Shown: positions 17,255 to 27,268, numbered from the stretch's first letter. The stretch is DNA of 64,000 nt from an uncultured Eggerthellaceae bacterium (GCA_910588095.1 CAJUQH010000009.1:1-64000); one strand, 5' to 3'. The notes: generated by a model not told the origin, from the letters alone. Made by a program: numbers and translations.

Positions 17255-18778
17255 GTGCTGCTGAACTCAAAGCAGGTATGCGAATACACGGGCGGCCAGT
17301 TCCTGGCGCGGCCCATAGACCCTTCGGCGCTGTTCACGGGCATAAGCTGGGACTCGCGCGACATCCAGCCCGACTGGCTGTACGTGGCGCTGCCCGGCGA
17401 GCGGGCGGACGGCCATGACTTCGTCGTGGCGGCCCTGCGCAAGGGGGCTCGCGGCGCGCTGGTGACCGAAGCGCCCGACGCGGCCTGCATGACGCTGGCC
17501 CGCGAGCTGGGGGCGGCCATCATCGAGGTGCCCAACACCGCCCACGCCCTCACCGACCTGGCGCGCGCCTGGCGCAGCCACCTGAAGTGCACGGTGGTGG
17601 GCCTGACCGGCTCGACGGGCAAGACCACGACGAAGAACCTGCTGCGCGACGTGCTGGGCGCCCGCTTCTCGGTGGTGGCCACGCGCGCGAACCAGAACAA
17701 CGAGCTGGGCGTGCCCAACACGCTGCTGGCGGCCGACCCCTCCACCGAAGTGGTGGTGGTGGAGATGGGCATGCGCGGCGCGGGCCAGATAGCCGAGCTG
17801 TGCGCCATGGTGCGCCCCGATGTGGGCGTGGTCACCAACGTGGGCGAGTCGCACATCGAGCTGCTGGGCAGCCGCGAGGCCATCGCCCGCGCGAAGGGCG
17901 AGCTGTTCGAGGCGCTGCCGGCGGGCACGGGCCGGGCGGTGGTGAACGCCGCCGACCCCATGAGCCTGACCGCTGCGGAAGGGGCCAGCCTGGCCGCCCG
18001 CGGCGTGACCACGGTGCTCTACGACGGCTCGGGCCAGGCCAGCGCCGACGATGCGCCGGTCGCTGCGGCCCTGGGCGCTTCCGAGCACGTGTGGGCCGAG
18101 GACGTGCGGCTCGACGAGGAGGGCCGCCCGTCGTTCACGCTGTGCGCCGTGGGCTTCGACGAGGAGTCGAACGGCCGCACCGCTGCGCAGGAGACGCTGT
18201 TCGACCGCATACCCGAGCGCTGTCCTTGCACGGTGGGGCTCCAGGGGCTGCATAACGTGGCCAACGCCTGCGCCGCTGCCTCGGTGGCTCGCAGCCTGGG
18301 CATGCCGCTGCCCCAGATAGCCGCCGCCTTGGCCGAGGCGCTGCCCGAGAGCGGCCGCCAGGAGGTGCTGCGCGCGCGCAATGGCGCCACGGTTGTCAAC
18401 GACGCCTACAACGCCAACCCTGATTCCATGCGGGCCTCACTGGCCACGTTCTGCGCTCGCCAGGTGCGCGGGGCGCGCTACGCGGTGCTGGGCGACATGG
18501 GCGAGCTGGGCAGCTATGCCGACGCCTGCCATCGGGCCGTGGGAGCCTACGCCGCCTCTTGCGGGCTCGATTGGCTCGTATGCGTGGGCGAGCTGGCGGC
18601 GCTCATCGCCGAAGGGGCGCGCCAAGGGGGCTTCCCCCACGATAGAATACTGTCGGCGCAGACAGTCGCCGACGTGCTGGAGATCCTGGATGCGCGTTTG
18701 GAGCCCGACGATGCGGTGCTGGTGAAGGCATCGCACTTCATGGGCCTGACGCGCGTGGTCGAGGGGTTGGTCAACTGA
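17255..18778 (+). CDS. murF: UDP-MurNAc-pentapeptide synthetase MurF
   Basis: 507 residues from GTG 17255. The P-loop GSTGKTTTK (near residue 121), NQNNELGVPNTLL, EMGMRGAGQIAEL and VVNDAYNANPDSM are diagnostic of MurF, which adds D-Ala-D-Ala to the tripeptide precursor. It is somewhat longer than usual because of an insert around residues 255-310. It lies between murE and mraY, separated by 1 base from mraY. Confidence 0.95.
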   Translation: MLLNSKQVCEYTGGQFLARPIDPSALFTGISWDSRDIQPDWLYVALPGERADGHDFVVAALRKGARGALVTEAPDAACMTLARELGAAIIEVPNTAHALTDLARAWRSHLKCTVVGLTGSTGKTTTKNLLRDVLGARFSVVATRANQNNELGVPNTLLAADPSTEVVVVEMGMRGAGQIAELCAMVRPDVGVVTNVGESHIELLGSREAIARAKGELFEALPAGTGRAVVNAADPMSLTAAEGASLAARGVTTVLYDGSGQASADDAPVAAALGASEHVWAEDVRLDEEGRPSFTLCAVGFDEESNGRTAAQETLFDRIPERCPCTVGLQGLHNVANACAAASVARSLGMPLPQIAAALAEALPESGRQEVLRARNGATVVNDAYNANPDSMRASLATFCARQVRGARYAVLGDMGELGSYADACHRAVGAYAASCGLDWLVCVGELAALIAEGARQGGFPHDRILSAQTVADVLEILDARLEPDDAVLVKASHFMGLTRVVEGLVN

Positions 18779-18779
18779 T

Positions 18780-19826
18780 ATGTTCGCAGGTTTCGCCCAA
18801 TATCCCACCTTCTTGGTGTTCTTGGCGGTGTTGCTCTCGCTCGTGCTGACGGTGGCGCTCATGCCCCCGTTCATCAAGCTGCTGCGCCGCGCTCAGATAG
18901 GCCAGCAGGTTCGCGATGACGGCCCTCAGACCCACCTGGTCAAGCAGGGCACGCCCACCATGGGCGGCGTGGTCATGCTGCTGGCGGTGGCCATCACGGC
19001 GCTGCTCGTGGGCGTGCCGGTGCCCGAGACGTACCTTCTGCTGGCGGCCATCGTGCTCACCGGGGCGCTCGGGTTGTTCGACGACGTGTCCAAGGTGGCG
19101 CACGAGCGCTCGCTGGGGCTGACCCCCAAGGCCAAGCTGGTAGGCCAGACGCTCATCGCCGGCGCCTTCGTGCTGGTGGCGGTGAACGTGCTGGGCGTGC
19201 CGCCCACGGTGGAGATCCCCTTCGTCTACACCTTCGACCTGGGCGTGCTCACCACGGTGCTGCCCATAGGCGACGGCTTCAGCATCCCGTGGCTGTACTT
19301 GGTGTTCTGCCTGGTGTTGCTGGTGGGCCTGTGCAACGCGGTGAACCTCACCGATGGCCTGGACGGCCTGGCGGCGGGCACGGTCATGATAGTCATGGTG
19401 GTCATGGCGGCCATCGCCTACCGCTCCGATGCCATCGAGCCCGCCATCATCGCGGCGGCCATCGCCGGCGCCTGCATCGGCTTTTTGTGGTTCAACTCGT
19501 TCCCGGCTGACATATTCATGGGCGACACCGGCTCGCTGGCCTTGGGCATGGCGCTCGGGTGCCTGGCAGTGCTGACCAAGACCGAGTTCGTGGTCATCAT
19601 CATAGGCGGCCTGTTCGTGGCCGAGGCGCTCTCGGTCATGCTGCAGGTGTTCTACTACAAGCGCACCAAGAAGCGCATATTCCTCATGGCCCCGTTGCAC
19701 CATCACTTCGAGAAGAAGGGCTGGAGCGAGACGAAGGTGGTCGTGCGGTTCTGGATCATATCGGGCATGCTGGCGTCTCTGGGCTTCGTGCTGTACTTCG
19801 CCGAGTCCATGGCAGCCGTGGCCTAG
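18780..19826 (+). CDS. mraY: Phospho-MurNAc-pentapeptide transferase MraY
   Basis: 348 residues and about ten membrane helices. Conserved motifs are TMGG near residue 60, the DDxxK-like FDDVSKVAHERSLGLTPKAKL, NAVNLTDGLDGLAAG, FMGDTGSLALG and PLHHHFEKKGWSE. It transfers phospho-MurNAc-pentapeptide to undecaprenyl phosphate to make lipid I. The start ATG lies one base beyond the murF stop. Confidence 0.97.
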   Translation: MFAGFAQYPTFLVFLAVLLSLVLTVALMPPFIKLLRRAQIGQQVRDDGPQTHLVKQGTPTMGGVVMLLAVAITALLVGVPVPETYLLLAAIVLTGALGLFDDVSKVAHERSLGLTPKAKLVGQTLIAGAFVLVAVNVLGVPPTVEIPFVYTFDLGVLTTVLPIGDGFSIPWLYLVFCLVLLVGLCNAVNLTDGLDGLAAGTVMIVMVVMAAIAYRSDAIEPAIIAAAIAGACIGFLWFNSFPADIFMGDTGSLALGMALGCLAVLTKTEFVVIIIGGLFVAEALSVMLQVFYYKRTKKRIFLMAPLHHHFEKKGWSETKVVVRFWIISGMLASLGFVLYFAESMAAVA

Positions 19827-19847
19827 GGGAAAGGGAAGGGGGCGCCC

Positions 19848-21377
19848 ATGGACCGGCCTGACGGCACGGCATACCTGGCTGATCGCAAGCTCGCACCGCG
19901 CTCCCTGGGGCGCGTGCTGGTCTTAGGGCTGGGCAAGAGCGGGAGGGCCTGCGTGGAATACCTGCGCGCGCTGCTGGGCACCCGCGTGGAGGCGCTGGCT
20001 GTGGCCGCCGGCGCGTCGACCCCCGAGGCGCAGGCGTGGGCCGAAGGGCAGGCGTGCGAGGGCCTGCGCGTGGCCTTCGATCATGAGGACATAGAGGGCA
20101 GCTACGACCTGTGCATAGCCAGCCCGGGCATATCGGAGCGGTCGGCCTTCTACCGCAGCGCGGCGGCCCACAGCGCCGAGGTGGTGAGCGAGGTGGAGTT
20201 CGCCTGGCGCGAGAGCGCGGCCGATGCGGTGTGGGTGGCCATCACCGGCACCAACGGCAAGACCACCACCACGGCCCTGACCGCCCACTTGCTGAAGGAG
20301 GCAGGGTTCGCGGCGGACGCCGTGGGCAACATCGGCGACTGCTGCATCGAGGCGGTGGCGGCAGGGCGCACCCAGGTGTACGTGGCCGAGGTGTCGTCGT
20401 ACCAGCTGGCTTCCACGCGGCGCTTCGCGCCCCAGGCGGCGGTGATGCTCAACATAACCCCCGACCACCTGAGCTGGCACGGCAGCCATGAGGCCTACGT
20501 GGCCGCCAAGCAGAAGCTGCTGGCCAACCTGGGCAGCGTGCCGGGCGCGGTGGCGGTGCTCGATGCGGTGGACGGCACCGTGCGGGGCATGGTGCGCGCG
20601 CTGAAGGCGCTGCCTGATGCCGAGCGCGGCTTCGCCTACGTGCCCGTGGGGGCGAAGGGAGGCATCGGATGTGACATGCGGGCGATGTGCGGCAGCGCGA
20701 ACGCGGCGTTCCTCGACGAGGAGGCGCCGGACGGCGGCATGCTGCACGTGGCCTTGGGCGGCTGCGACCATGCGCTGGTGAGCGCGGCCGATCTGGCCAT
20801 CAAGGGGGCCCACAACGTGGGCAACGCCCTGGCGGCCGCTGCGGCGGCGTTGGCCGTGGGCGCGTCTCCCGATGCCGTGCGCGCGGGCCTGCGCAGCTTC
20901 GCGGCGCTCGAGCATCGCATCGAGCCGGCGGGAGCCGTGGGCGGCGTGGAATGCTACAACGACTCCAAGGCCACCAACGTCGACGCGGTGCTGGTGGCCC
21001 TGCGCGCCTTCGTGCCGCGCAAGCCCATCGTGCTGCTGGGCGGCCGCGACAAGGGCACCGATTTGGCGCCGCTCGTGGCGGCGTGCGAGGCCGACGCAGC
21101 GGCGGTGGTGCTGTTCGGCGAATCCCATGACCGCTTCTCCGAGGCGTTCTGCGGCACGTCGCCTTGCGCCTGCGGGGCCTGCCCCCCCATCCTGCACGCC
21201 GCGCATCTGGCCGACGCCCTCGACGCGGCCCTGGGCATCGCGGCCCCTGGCGACGTGGTGCTGCTCTCGCCTGCGTGCGCCTCGTTCGACGAGTTCTCCA
21301 GCTTCGAGGAGCGTGGCTGCGCCTTCAAGGCCCTCGTGGCCGAGCGCGCAGCCTCTGCCCCCGGGAAGCGGGCCTGA
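19848..21377 (+). CDS. murD: UDP-MurNAc-L-alanine:D-glutamate ligase MurD
   Basis: 509 residues. An N-terminal nucleotide-fold domain (VLVLGLGKSGRACVEYL) is followed by the ATPase domain (GTNGKTTTTALTAH near residue 135; AEVSSYQLAST), then the C-terminal domain with NDSKATNVDAV, LLGGRDKGTDL and LLSPACASFDEFSSFEERG. It adds D-Glu to UDP-MurNAc-L-Ala. The start is preceded by GGGAAGGG. It is slightly longer than E. coli MurD. Confidence 0.95.
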   Translation: MDRPDGTAYLADRKLAPRSLGRVLVLGLGKSGRACVEYLRALLGTRVEALAVAAGASTPEAQAWAEGQACEGLRVAFDHEDIEGSYDLCIASPGISERSAFYRSAAAHSAEVVSEVEFAWRESAADAVWVAITGTNGKTTTTALTAHLLKEAGFAADAVGNIGDCCIEAVAAGRTQVYVAEVSSYQLASTRRFAPQAAVMLNITPDHLSWHGSHEAYVAAKQKLLANLGSVPGAVAVLDAVDGTVRGMVRALKALPDAERGFAYVPVGAKGGIGCDMRAMCGSANAAFLDEEAPDGGMLHVALGGCDHALVSAADLAIKGAHNVGNALAAAAAALAVGASPDAVRAGLRSFAALEHRIEPAGAVGGVECYNDSKATNVDAVLVALRAFVPRKPIVLLGGRDKGTDLAPLVAACEADAAAVVLFGESHDRFSEAFCGTSPCACGACPPILHAAHLADALDAALGIAAPGDVVLLSPACASFDEFSSFEERGCAFKALVAERAASAPGKRA

Positions 21378-21380
21378 GCC

Positions 21381-22568
21381 ATGGCCCGCATGCATCACGC
21401 ATCCTCTGCCTCGAGCACGCAGCTGCCCCGCATGGCCCTCATCCTGGCCGTGCTGGCGCTGCTGCTCATCGGCCTGGTCATGGTGTATTCGGCCAGCTCG
21501 GTGAACGCCCTTTCCGAGGGCGGCTCGGCCATGGGCGGCTTCGTCAGCCAGGTGGTCTACGCGGTGCTGGGCATCGCGGCGGCCTTCGTGGTGTGGCAGA
21601 TCATCCCGTACCACGCCTGGGTGGGCCGGTTCGTGTGGGTGGTGTGGGGCGTGTCCATGGGGCTGCTCGTGCTCACCGCCATCATGGGCTCCACCGGCTA
21701 CGGCGCCCAGCGCTGGCTCGAACTGGGCCCAGTGCGCTTCCAGCCTTCGGAGTTCGTCAAGATCGCCCTTGTGCTGGTGGCCGTGCGCGTGTTCTTCGAC
21801 ATCCGCGGCGGCACGGCCGAGGCCCGCATGTCGGTCATCCGCGTGCTGCTGTTCATCGTGGTACCGCTGTTCTTCCTGTACCAGACCCAGTCCGACCTGG
21901 GCACCACCCTCATCTGCATCGTGGGCATATTGGCGGTCATGTGGCTGGGCGGCGTGAAGCCCTACATCCTCATAACCGTGGTGGTGCTCGGCGTGGCGTT
22001 CATGGTGTTCGCCGTGTTCGGCACCGGCTACCGCAGCGGGCGCTTGGTGTACCTCGACCCCTGGAACGACGGCCAGGGCGGCTACGGCACCGGCTACAAC
22101 ATCATCCGGTCGTATTACGCCTTCGCCGAGGGCGGGCTGTTCGGCGTGGGGCTGGGCAACTCGCACGAGAAGTACCAGTACCTGTTCGCCTCTGACTCCG
22201 ACTTCATCTTCGCCGTGGTGGGCGAGGAGCTGGGGCTCGTGGGGGCCCTCACGGTCATAATCCTGTTCCTGGTGATGCTCGTTGCAGGGCTGCGCATATC
22301 CAGCATGTGCCCGGATGCCATGGGCAGCGTCATCGCCGGCGCCTTCACCACCATGCTGGTGTTCCAGGCGTTCCTCAACATCGGGTGCACCATCGGGGTG
22401 TTCCCCACCACGGGCAAGCCGCTGCCCTTCATATCGTCGGGCGGCTCGTCGATGATCGCCAGCTTGGCTATGGTCGGCTTCATCCTATCGGTTTCCAAGG
22501 GCGACGACCCGGCTACGCGGCGCGGCAACCTGCGCGCGGTGCGCGTGGGCGCGGGGCCGCGGCCCTAA
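21381..22568 (+). CDS. ftsW: Septal peptidoglycan polymerase FtsW
   Basis: 395 residues, SEDS family with about ten membrane helices. Motifs are MVYSASS, GAQRWLELGPVRFQPSEFVKIAL, SDLGTT, the extracellular loop with the catalytic-Asp region (YLDPWNDGQGGYGTGYNIIRSYYAFAEGGLFG read in two parts) and the C-terminal PFISSGGSSM. It polymerises lipid II at the septum with FtsI. It starts 3 bases after murD. Confidence 0.95.
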   Translation: MARMHHASSASSTQLPRMALILAVLALLLIGLVMVYSASSVNALSEGGSAMGGFVSQVVYAVLGIAAAFVVWQIIPYHAWVGRFVWVVWGVSMGLLVLTAIMGSTGYGAQRWLELGPVRFQPSEFVKIALVLVAVRVFFDIRGGTAEARMSVIRVLLFIVVPLFFLYQTQSDLGTTLICIVGILAVMWLGGVKPYILITVVVLGVAFMVFAVFGTGYRSGRLVYLDPWNDGQGGYGTGYNIIRSYYAFAEGGLFGVGLGNSHEKYQYLFASDSDFIFAVVGEELGLVGALTVIILFLVMLVAGLRISSMCPDAMGSVIAGAFTTMLVFQAFLNIGCTIGVFPTTGKPLPFISSGGSSMIASLAMVGFILSVSKGDDPATRRGNLRAVRVGAGPRP

Positions 22569-22585
22569 AGGCGGAAGGAGCGGGA

Positions 22586-23701
22586 ATGGTCGTGGTTCTT
22601 TCGGGCGGCGGGACGGCGGGGCACATCAACCCCGCGCTGGCCCTGGCCGAGGAGCTTCAGGCGCGCGGCGCCGAGGTGCATTTCGCCGGCACGCCTGCGG
22701 GGCTCGAGGCGCGGCTCGTGCCCGAAGCGGGCATAGCGTACCAGGCGTTCGAGGCCAGCGGGTTCGACCGCAAGCACCCGCTTTCGCTGTTCAAGGGCAT
22801 CGCCAAGATAGAGCGCAGCGCCCATAAGGCGAAGAAGTGGTTCTGCCAGATAGACCCTGACGTTGTGGTGGGCTTCGGCGGGTACGTGTCGATACCCGTG
22901 GCCCATGCGGCCGAGTCGATGGGAATACCGGTGGTGGTGCACGAGCAGAACTCCGTCATGGGCCTGGCCAACAAGTACCTGGCGAAGAAGGCCACGGCCA
23001 TCTGTCTCACCTACGGGCATGCCGCCTGCGCGCTGGACAAGGCCGCGGCCGGCCGGGTGGAGCTCACCGGCAACCCGGTGCGCCGCCAGGTGCTCGAGGC
23101 CACGCGGGCCCAGGGGCGCGAGCTGCTGGGCGTGCCCGACGACGCCGAGCTGCTGGTGGTGTTCGGCGGCAGCCTGGGCGCGCGCCACATCAACGAGGCG
23201 GTGGCAGGGCTGAAGGGCGAGCTGTTGGCGCGGCCGAACCTGCACGTGCTGCATGTGACCGGCCCCAAGGAGCTCGACCAGGTGACCGAGGCGCTGGCGC
23301 TGACCGCTGACGAGGCCCAGCGCTGGCACGTGATGGGCTATTTGGACCAGATGGGCGCGGCGCTGGCGGCGGCCGATGCCGTGGTGTCGCGGGCGGGAGC
23401 CACGTCGTTGGCCGAGATATCGGCCCGGGCGGTGCCGGCGCTGCTGGTGCCCTTCCCCCATGCCACCGAAGACCACCAGACCACCAACGCGCGCGCCTAC
23501 GTGGAGGACGGCTGCGCGACCATGCTGGCCGACGCCGAGCTGACCGGGCCTGACGGCGCGCCTTCCGCGGCCTTCCGCGAGCGCGTGCTGGCGCTGGTGG
23601 ACGACGCCGACGCCCGTGCGGCCATGGCCGAGGCGGCTCGCGCCCAGAAGGCCAGCCACGCCGCCGAGAACTTGGCGGATGTTGTGTGCAGGGTGGCCTG
23701 A
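22586..23701 (+). CDS. murG: UDP-GlcNAc transferase MurG
   Basis: 371 residues. The ATG at 22586 follows GGAAGGAG and starts directly with the GT28 glycine-rich motif (LSGGGTAGHINPALALAEEL), so longer upstream frames are rejected. GFGGYVSIPVAHAA, HEQNSVMGLANK, FGGSLGARHIN and the C-terminal SRAGATSLAEI are typical. It makes lipid II from lipid I on the cytoplasmic face of the membrane. Confidence 0.96.
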   Translation: MVVVLSGGGTAGHINPALALAEELQARGAEVHFAGTPAGLEARLVPEAGIAYQAFEASGFDRKHPLSLFKGIAKIERSAHKAKKWFCQIDPDVVVGFGGYVSIPVAHAAESMGIPVVVHEQNSVMGLANKYLAKKATAICLTYGHAACALDKAAAGRVELTGNPVRRQVLEATRAQGRELLGVPDDAELLVVFGGSLGARHINEAVAGLKGELLARPNLHVLHVTGPKELDQVTEALALTADEAQRWHVMGYLDQMGAALAAADAVVSRAGATSLAEISARAVPALLVPFPHATEDHQTTNARAYVEDGCATMLADAELTGPDGAPSAAFRERVLALVDDADARAAMAEAARAQKASHAAENLADVVCRVA

Positions 23702-23806
23702 CCCGGCGGCTTCTCGTTTACAATAGGTTCCGATGATGCGCGCGAGGGCCTGGCCTGCTGCGCGCCTGCAACTGCAACGGAAACGCACAACGAAATGGGA
23801 GCATCC

Positions 23807-25213
23807 ATGGATCCTCGCACCCTACACTTCATCGGCATAGGCGGCGTGGGCATGAGCGGCATCGCTCGCGTGGCCCATGACCAGGGCTTCACCGTGAGCG
23901 GGTCCGACCTGCGCGAGAGCCGCTACACCAAGCAGCTGGCCGACGAGGGCATAACGGTGTTCATCGGCCAGGATGCGTCCCACGTGCCGGAGGGCGACCC
24001 CATCGTGGTGGTGTCCACGGCCATCTTGGACAACAACCCCGAGCTCGTGGAGGCGAAGCGCCGCGGCCTGACCATCCGCCACCGCGCCGAGGCGCTGGCG
24101 GCGCTGGGCAAGGGGCTCAAGACCTTGGGCGTGGCGGGCACCCACGGCAAGACCACTACCAGCTCCATGCTGGCGTCCACCATGGACGCCATGGGCCTCG
24201 ACCCCACGTTCCTGGTGGGCGGCATCGTGCGCGCCTACAGCAGCAACGCCCATTCGGGCAGTGGGGAATGCTACGTGGTGGAGGCTGACGAGTCGGACAA
24301 GTCGTTCACGTTCCTGGACCCGTTCGGCGTCATCGTGACCAACATCGAGGCCGACCACCTGGACCACTACGACGACCTGGCCGAGATATACGCGAAGTTC
24401 CGCGAGTTCATCGCCAGCGTGCCGCCCGAGGGCGTCGTGGTGGTGTGCGGCGACGACGCGAAGCTCGCCGACCTGGCGCGCCAGGCGGCCGTGGCGCCGG
24501 TGGTCACCTATGGGCTCTCGGAAGGCTGCGACGCGCGCGTGACCGCCTACGAGGCCAAGGGCGCAGGCTCGCGCTTCACGCTGGCGCTGCCCGACGGGCG
24601 CGAGGTGAAAAGCGCCATCAAGCAGAACCCGGGCATCCACAACGTGCAGAACGGCGCGGCGGTGCTCGTGCTGCTGGACGCGCTGGGCTACGACGTGGAG
24701 GCTGCGGCCGAGCAGCTGGCGCAGTTCGCTGGCGTGCGGCGCCGCTTCGACGTGGTGGGCGAGGCCCGGGGCGTCACCGTGGTGGATGACTACGCGCACC
24801 ATCCCACCGAGATAGCTGCCACGCTGCGCGCCGCCAAGGAGCTGGACTTCGGGCGCGTGCACGTGCTGTTCCAGCCGCACCGCTACTCGCGGGCCGGGCT
24901 GTTCACCGACGTGCTGCACGACGAGTTCGGGCGCGCGTTCGACCAGGCCGACACCGTGACGTTCATGGACGTGTACCCCGCGGGCGAGACGCCCGTTCCC
25001 GGCATAACGGGCCAGACCTTCCTGAACGTGGTGCTCGACCACGAGGGGCACCCCGCGGCTACCAGCTACGTGCCGCGGCGCATCGACGTGGTGCCGCACC
25101 TCATGGACGTGGCGCGCGAGGGCGACCTGGTCATAACCATGGGTGCCGGCGACGTGACCTCCATCGGGCCGGTGCTGGTCAACGAGCTGGCCCAGCAGGA
25201 GGCGGGCGCCTAG
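23807..25213 (+). CDS. murC: UDP-MurNAc:L-alanine ligase MurC
   Basis: 468 residues from ATG 23807, 5 bases after GGGAG; an ATG four codons earlier lacks a good ribosome site. It shows HFIGIGGVGMSGIA at the N-terminus, P-loop GTHGKTTTSSM, VVEADESDKSF, DDYAHHPTEIAA and FQPHRYSR. It adds L-Ala to UDP-MurNAc, the first Mur-ligase step. About 105 bases separate it from murG, the largest gap in this part of the cluster, so it may have an extra promoter. Confidence 0.95.
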   Translation: MDPRTLHFIGIGGVGMSGIARVAHDQGFTVSGSDLRESRYTKQLADEGITVFIGQDASHVPEGDPIVVVSTAILDNNPELVEAKRRGLTIRHRAEALAALGKGLKTLGVAGTHGKTTTSSMLASTMDAMGLDPTFLVGGIVRAYSSNAHSGSGECYVVEADESDKSFTFLDPFGVIVTNIEADHLDHYDDLAEIYAKFREFIASVPPEGVVVVCGDDAKLADLARQAAVAPVVTYGLSEGCDARVTAYEAKGAGSRFTLALPDGREVKSAIKQNPGIHNVQNGAAVLVLLDALGYDVEAAAEQLAQFAGVRRRFDVVGEARGVTVVDDYAHHPTEIAATLRAAKELDFGRVHVLFQPHRYSRAGLFTDVLHDEFGRAFDQADTVTFMDVYPAGETPVPGITGQTFLNVVLDHEGHPAATSYVPRRIDVVPHLMDVAREGDLVITMGAGDVTSIGPVLVNELAQQEAGA

Positions 25214-25215
25214 CC

Positions 25216-26223
25216 ATGGCAGGGCATCAGGCACAGGGCCGGGGCACCGGCCAGGGCAGCGCTGCCCCTTGCGCCGGCCGCAGCAGGGCTGGCCGCGTGG
25301 CCGCCCATGCGGCGCCGTTGGAGGCGCTGCTGGTGGGCAAGGGCTTCGACGGCGACGTGCGTCCGAACGAGCCCATGGCGCGGCACACCACCTACCGCAT
25401 CGGCGGGCCAGCGCGCTTCTTCGTGAACGTGCACTCGCTCGGCGCGCTTGGCCAGTTGGTGGGCGTGTGCCAGGCCGAGGGCGTGCCCTGGGTGGTGGTA
25501 GGCCGCGGCTCGAACCTGCTCGTGGCCGACGAGGGCTTCCCCGGCGTGGTGATCACGCTCGGGCGCGACTTCCGCAACCTGCGCATGGACGCCCAAGCTG
25601 CCCGTTGCGTCGCGGGCGCCGGCGCGCTGCTGGCCACCGTGGTGCAGGAGGCGTTCCGGGCGGCGTGCTCGGGGCTTGAGTTCGCAGTGGGCACGCCGGG
25701 CACCATCGGCGGGGCGCTGCGCATGAACGCCGGCACGCGTGACGAGGGCATCGGCGCGCGGGTGGCCAGCGTGGCAGTGCTCGAGCCGAGCGGCGCCATG
25801 GTGCGCAAGGCCGGGTCGGACATCGAATGGGGCTACCGCACCACGTCCTTCGCGCCCGACGAGACCATCCTCGAATGCGAGCTGGCGCTTGAGCCGGGCG
25901 ACGCGCTGGCCATGCAACGGGCCATGGAGTCGAAGATGACGCGGCGCAAGTCCACCCAGCCCTTGGGCAAGCCCAGCTGCGGCAGCGTGTTCCGCAATCC
26001 CGAAGGCGCCAGCGTGGGCGCGCTCATCGACGGGCTGGGGCTCAAGGGTGCCAGCGTGGGCGGCGCGCGCGTGTCCGACGTGCACGCCAACTTCATCGTG
26101 AACGAGGGCGGCGCCACCGCGGCCGACGTGCGGGCGCTCATCGACCTTGTGCGGGGCAAGGTGAGCAAGGCCCATGGCATCGAGCTCGTGCCGGAGGTGA
26201 GGTTCCTTGGCTTCGACGCATAG
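25216..26223 (+). CDS. murB: UDP-N-acetylenolpyruvoylglucosamine reductase MurB
   Basis: 335 residues. After an extra ~30-residue N-terminus come HTTYRIGGPARFFV and VVVGRGSNLLVADEGFPGVVI (FAD binding), GTPGTIGGALRMNAGTRDEGI, and the catalytic CGSVFRNPEG with its Ser/Cys block. This is the type II (short) MurB pattern. It reduces the enolpyruvyl group to MurNAc with NADPH. Its 3' end overlaps ftsQ by 17 bases. Confidence 0.95.
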   Translation: MAGHQAQGRGTGQGSAAPCAGRSRAGRVAAHAAPLEALLVGKGFDGDVRPNEPMARHTTYRIGGPARFFVNVHSLGALGQLVGVCQAEGVPWVVVGRGSNLLVADEGFPGVVITLGRDFRNLRMDAQAARCVAGAGALLATVVQEAFRAACSGLEFAVGTPGTIGGALRMNAGTRDEGIGARVASVAVLEPSGAMVRKAGSDIEWGYRTTSFAPDETILECELALEPGDALAMQRAMESKMTRRKSTQPLGKPSCGSVFRNPEGASVGALIDGLGLKGASVGGARVSDVHANFIVNEGGATAADVRALIDLVRGKVSKAHGIELVPEVRFLGFDA

Positions 26224-27229
26224 GCGCAACCCAGCCGGCGGTCGCAGCCAGGTGCAGCGCGCGGCACGAAGCAACGCCCGGGCGTCGGCACGGGCCCGCA
26301 GCAGCGCCACGGCGCGGCCGAGCTCGCGGTCGCTGCGGGGCGAGCGGCGCAGCGCTTCGCTGGGCAGCGGCGTCGCGGGCGGCCAGGGACGCAACGTCAC
26401 CTCGGTACGCCTGGGCGACGTGCAGCGCCAAGCCAAGAGGGACCGCAAACGCCCCGCGCGGCGGCGCACGGCCATCGTGGTGGCTGCGGTGCTGGCCGTG
26501 CTGGTGGCGCTGGCCGTGGGGGTCATCGCGCTCATGCGGGCACCGGTGTTCGTCATAGAGAACCTGGACGTGCAGGGTGCCGACCACCTTACCGGCGACG
26601 AGATATCGCACCTGGTCAACGTGCCCGAGGGCACGACGCTGCTCAGCGTGGACGCCGACGGCATAGCCAACAGCCTGAAGCGCGACGCCTGGGTGGAGGA
26701 AGTGCAGGTGAACCGCCAGTTCCCCTCGACGCTGCAGGTGGTGGTCACCGAGCGCCAGGTGGGCGCCATCATCGAGGTGCCTACGGGCTCGACCCAGCTC
26801 ATGCAGATATGGGCCATGTCCACCGATGGCATGTGGCTCATGCCCATTCCCGCGCGCGATTCCGACGTGGGCAAGAACATCAGCCAGAAGATATACGAGG
26901 ACGCCGACTCGGCCATGCGCATCGTGGGGCTGCCTGCGGGCATCAAGCCCGAGATAGGCACCTATTGCACCGACGACGCCGTGAACGACGCGCTGTCCAT
27001 CGTGGACGGCATGACCACCGAGCTGGCCAGCCAGGTGCGCACCGTGTCGGCCGCCGACCCGTCCTCGACCCTCATAACGCTTACCAACGGCGTCGAGATA
27101 GCCTTCGGCGATGCGCAGAACATCCGCGAGAAGGAGCGCATCTGCCTGGAGATACTGAGCAAGAACGAAGGGAAGGTGGCGTACATCAACGTGCGCGTGC
27201 CCGAGCGCCCGACGTATCGGGCGGCTTAG
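26207..27229 (+). CDS. ftsQ: Cell-division protein FtsQ/DivIB
   Basis: 340 residues from a TTG at 26207, seven bases after GGAGGTGAGG inside murB. A long basic, Arg/Ser-rich cytoplasmic N-terminus (about 1-85) precedes one membrane helix (about 87-108), a POTRA domain (FVIENLDVQGADHLTGDEI onward) and an FtsQ domain (about 185-320). FtsQ forms the FtsQLB complex that regulates septal synthesis. Last division gene of this cluster. Confidence 0.9.
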   Translation: MASTHRRNPAGGRSQVQRAARSNARASARARSSATARPSSRSLRGERRSASLGSGVAGGQGRNVTSVRLGDVQRQAKRDRKRPARRRTAIVVAAVLAVLVALAVGVIALMRAPVFVIENLDVQGADHLTGDEISHLVNVPEGTTLLSVDADGIANSLKRDAWVEEVQVNRQFPSTLQVVVTERQVGAIIEVPTGSTQLMQIWAMSTDGMWLMPIPARDSDVGKNISQKIYEDADSAMRIVGLPAGIKPEIGTYCTDDAVNDALSIVDGMTTELASQVRTVSAADPSSTLITLTNGVEIAFGDAQNIREKERICLEILSKNEGKVAYINVRVPERPTYRAA

Positions 27230-27268
27230 GCGGTGCGCCGTGGCGGCGCTTCGAGAAAGGAAAGAACG

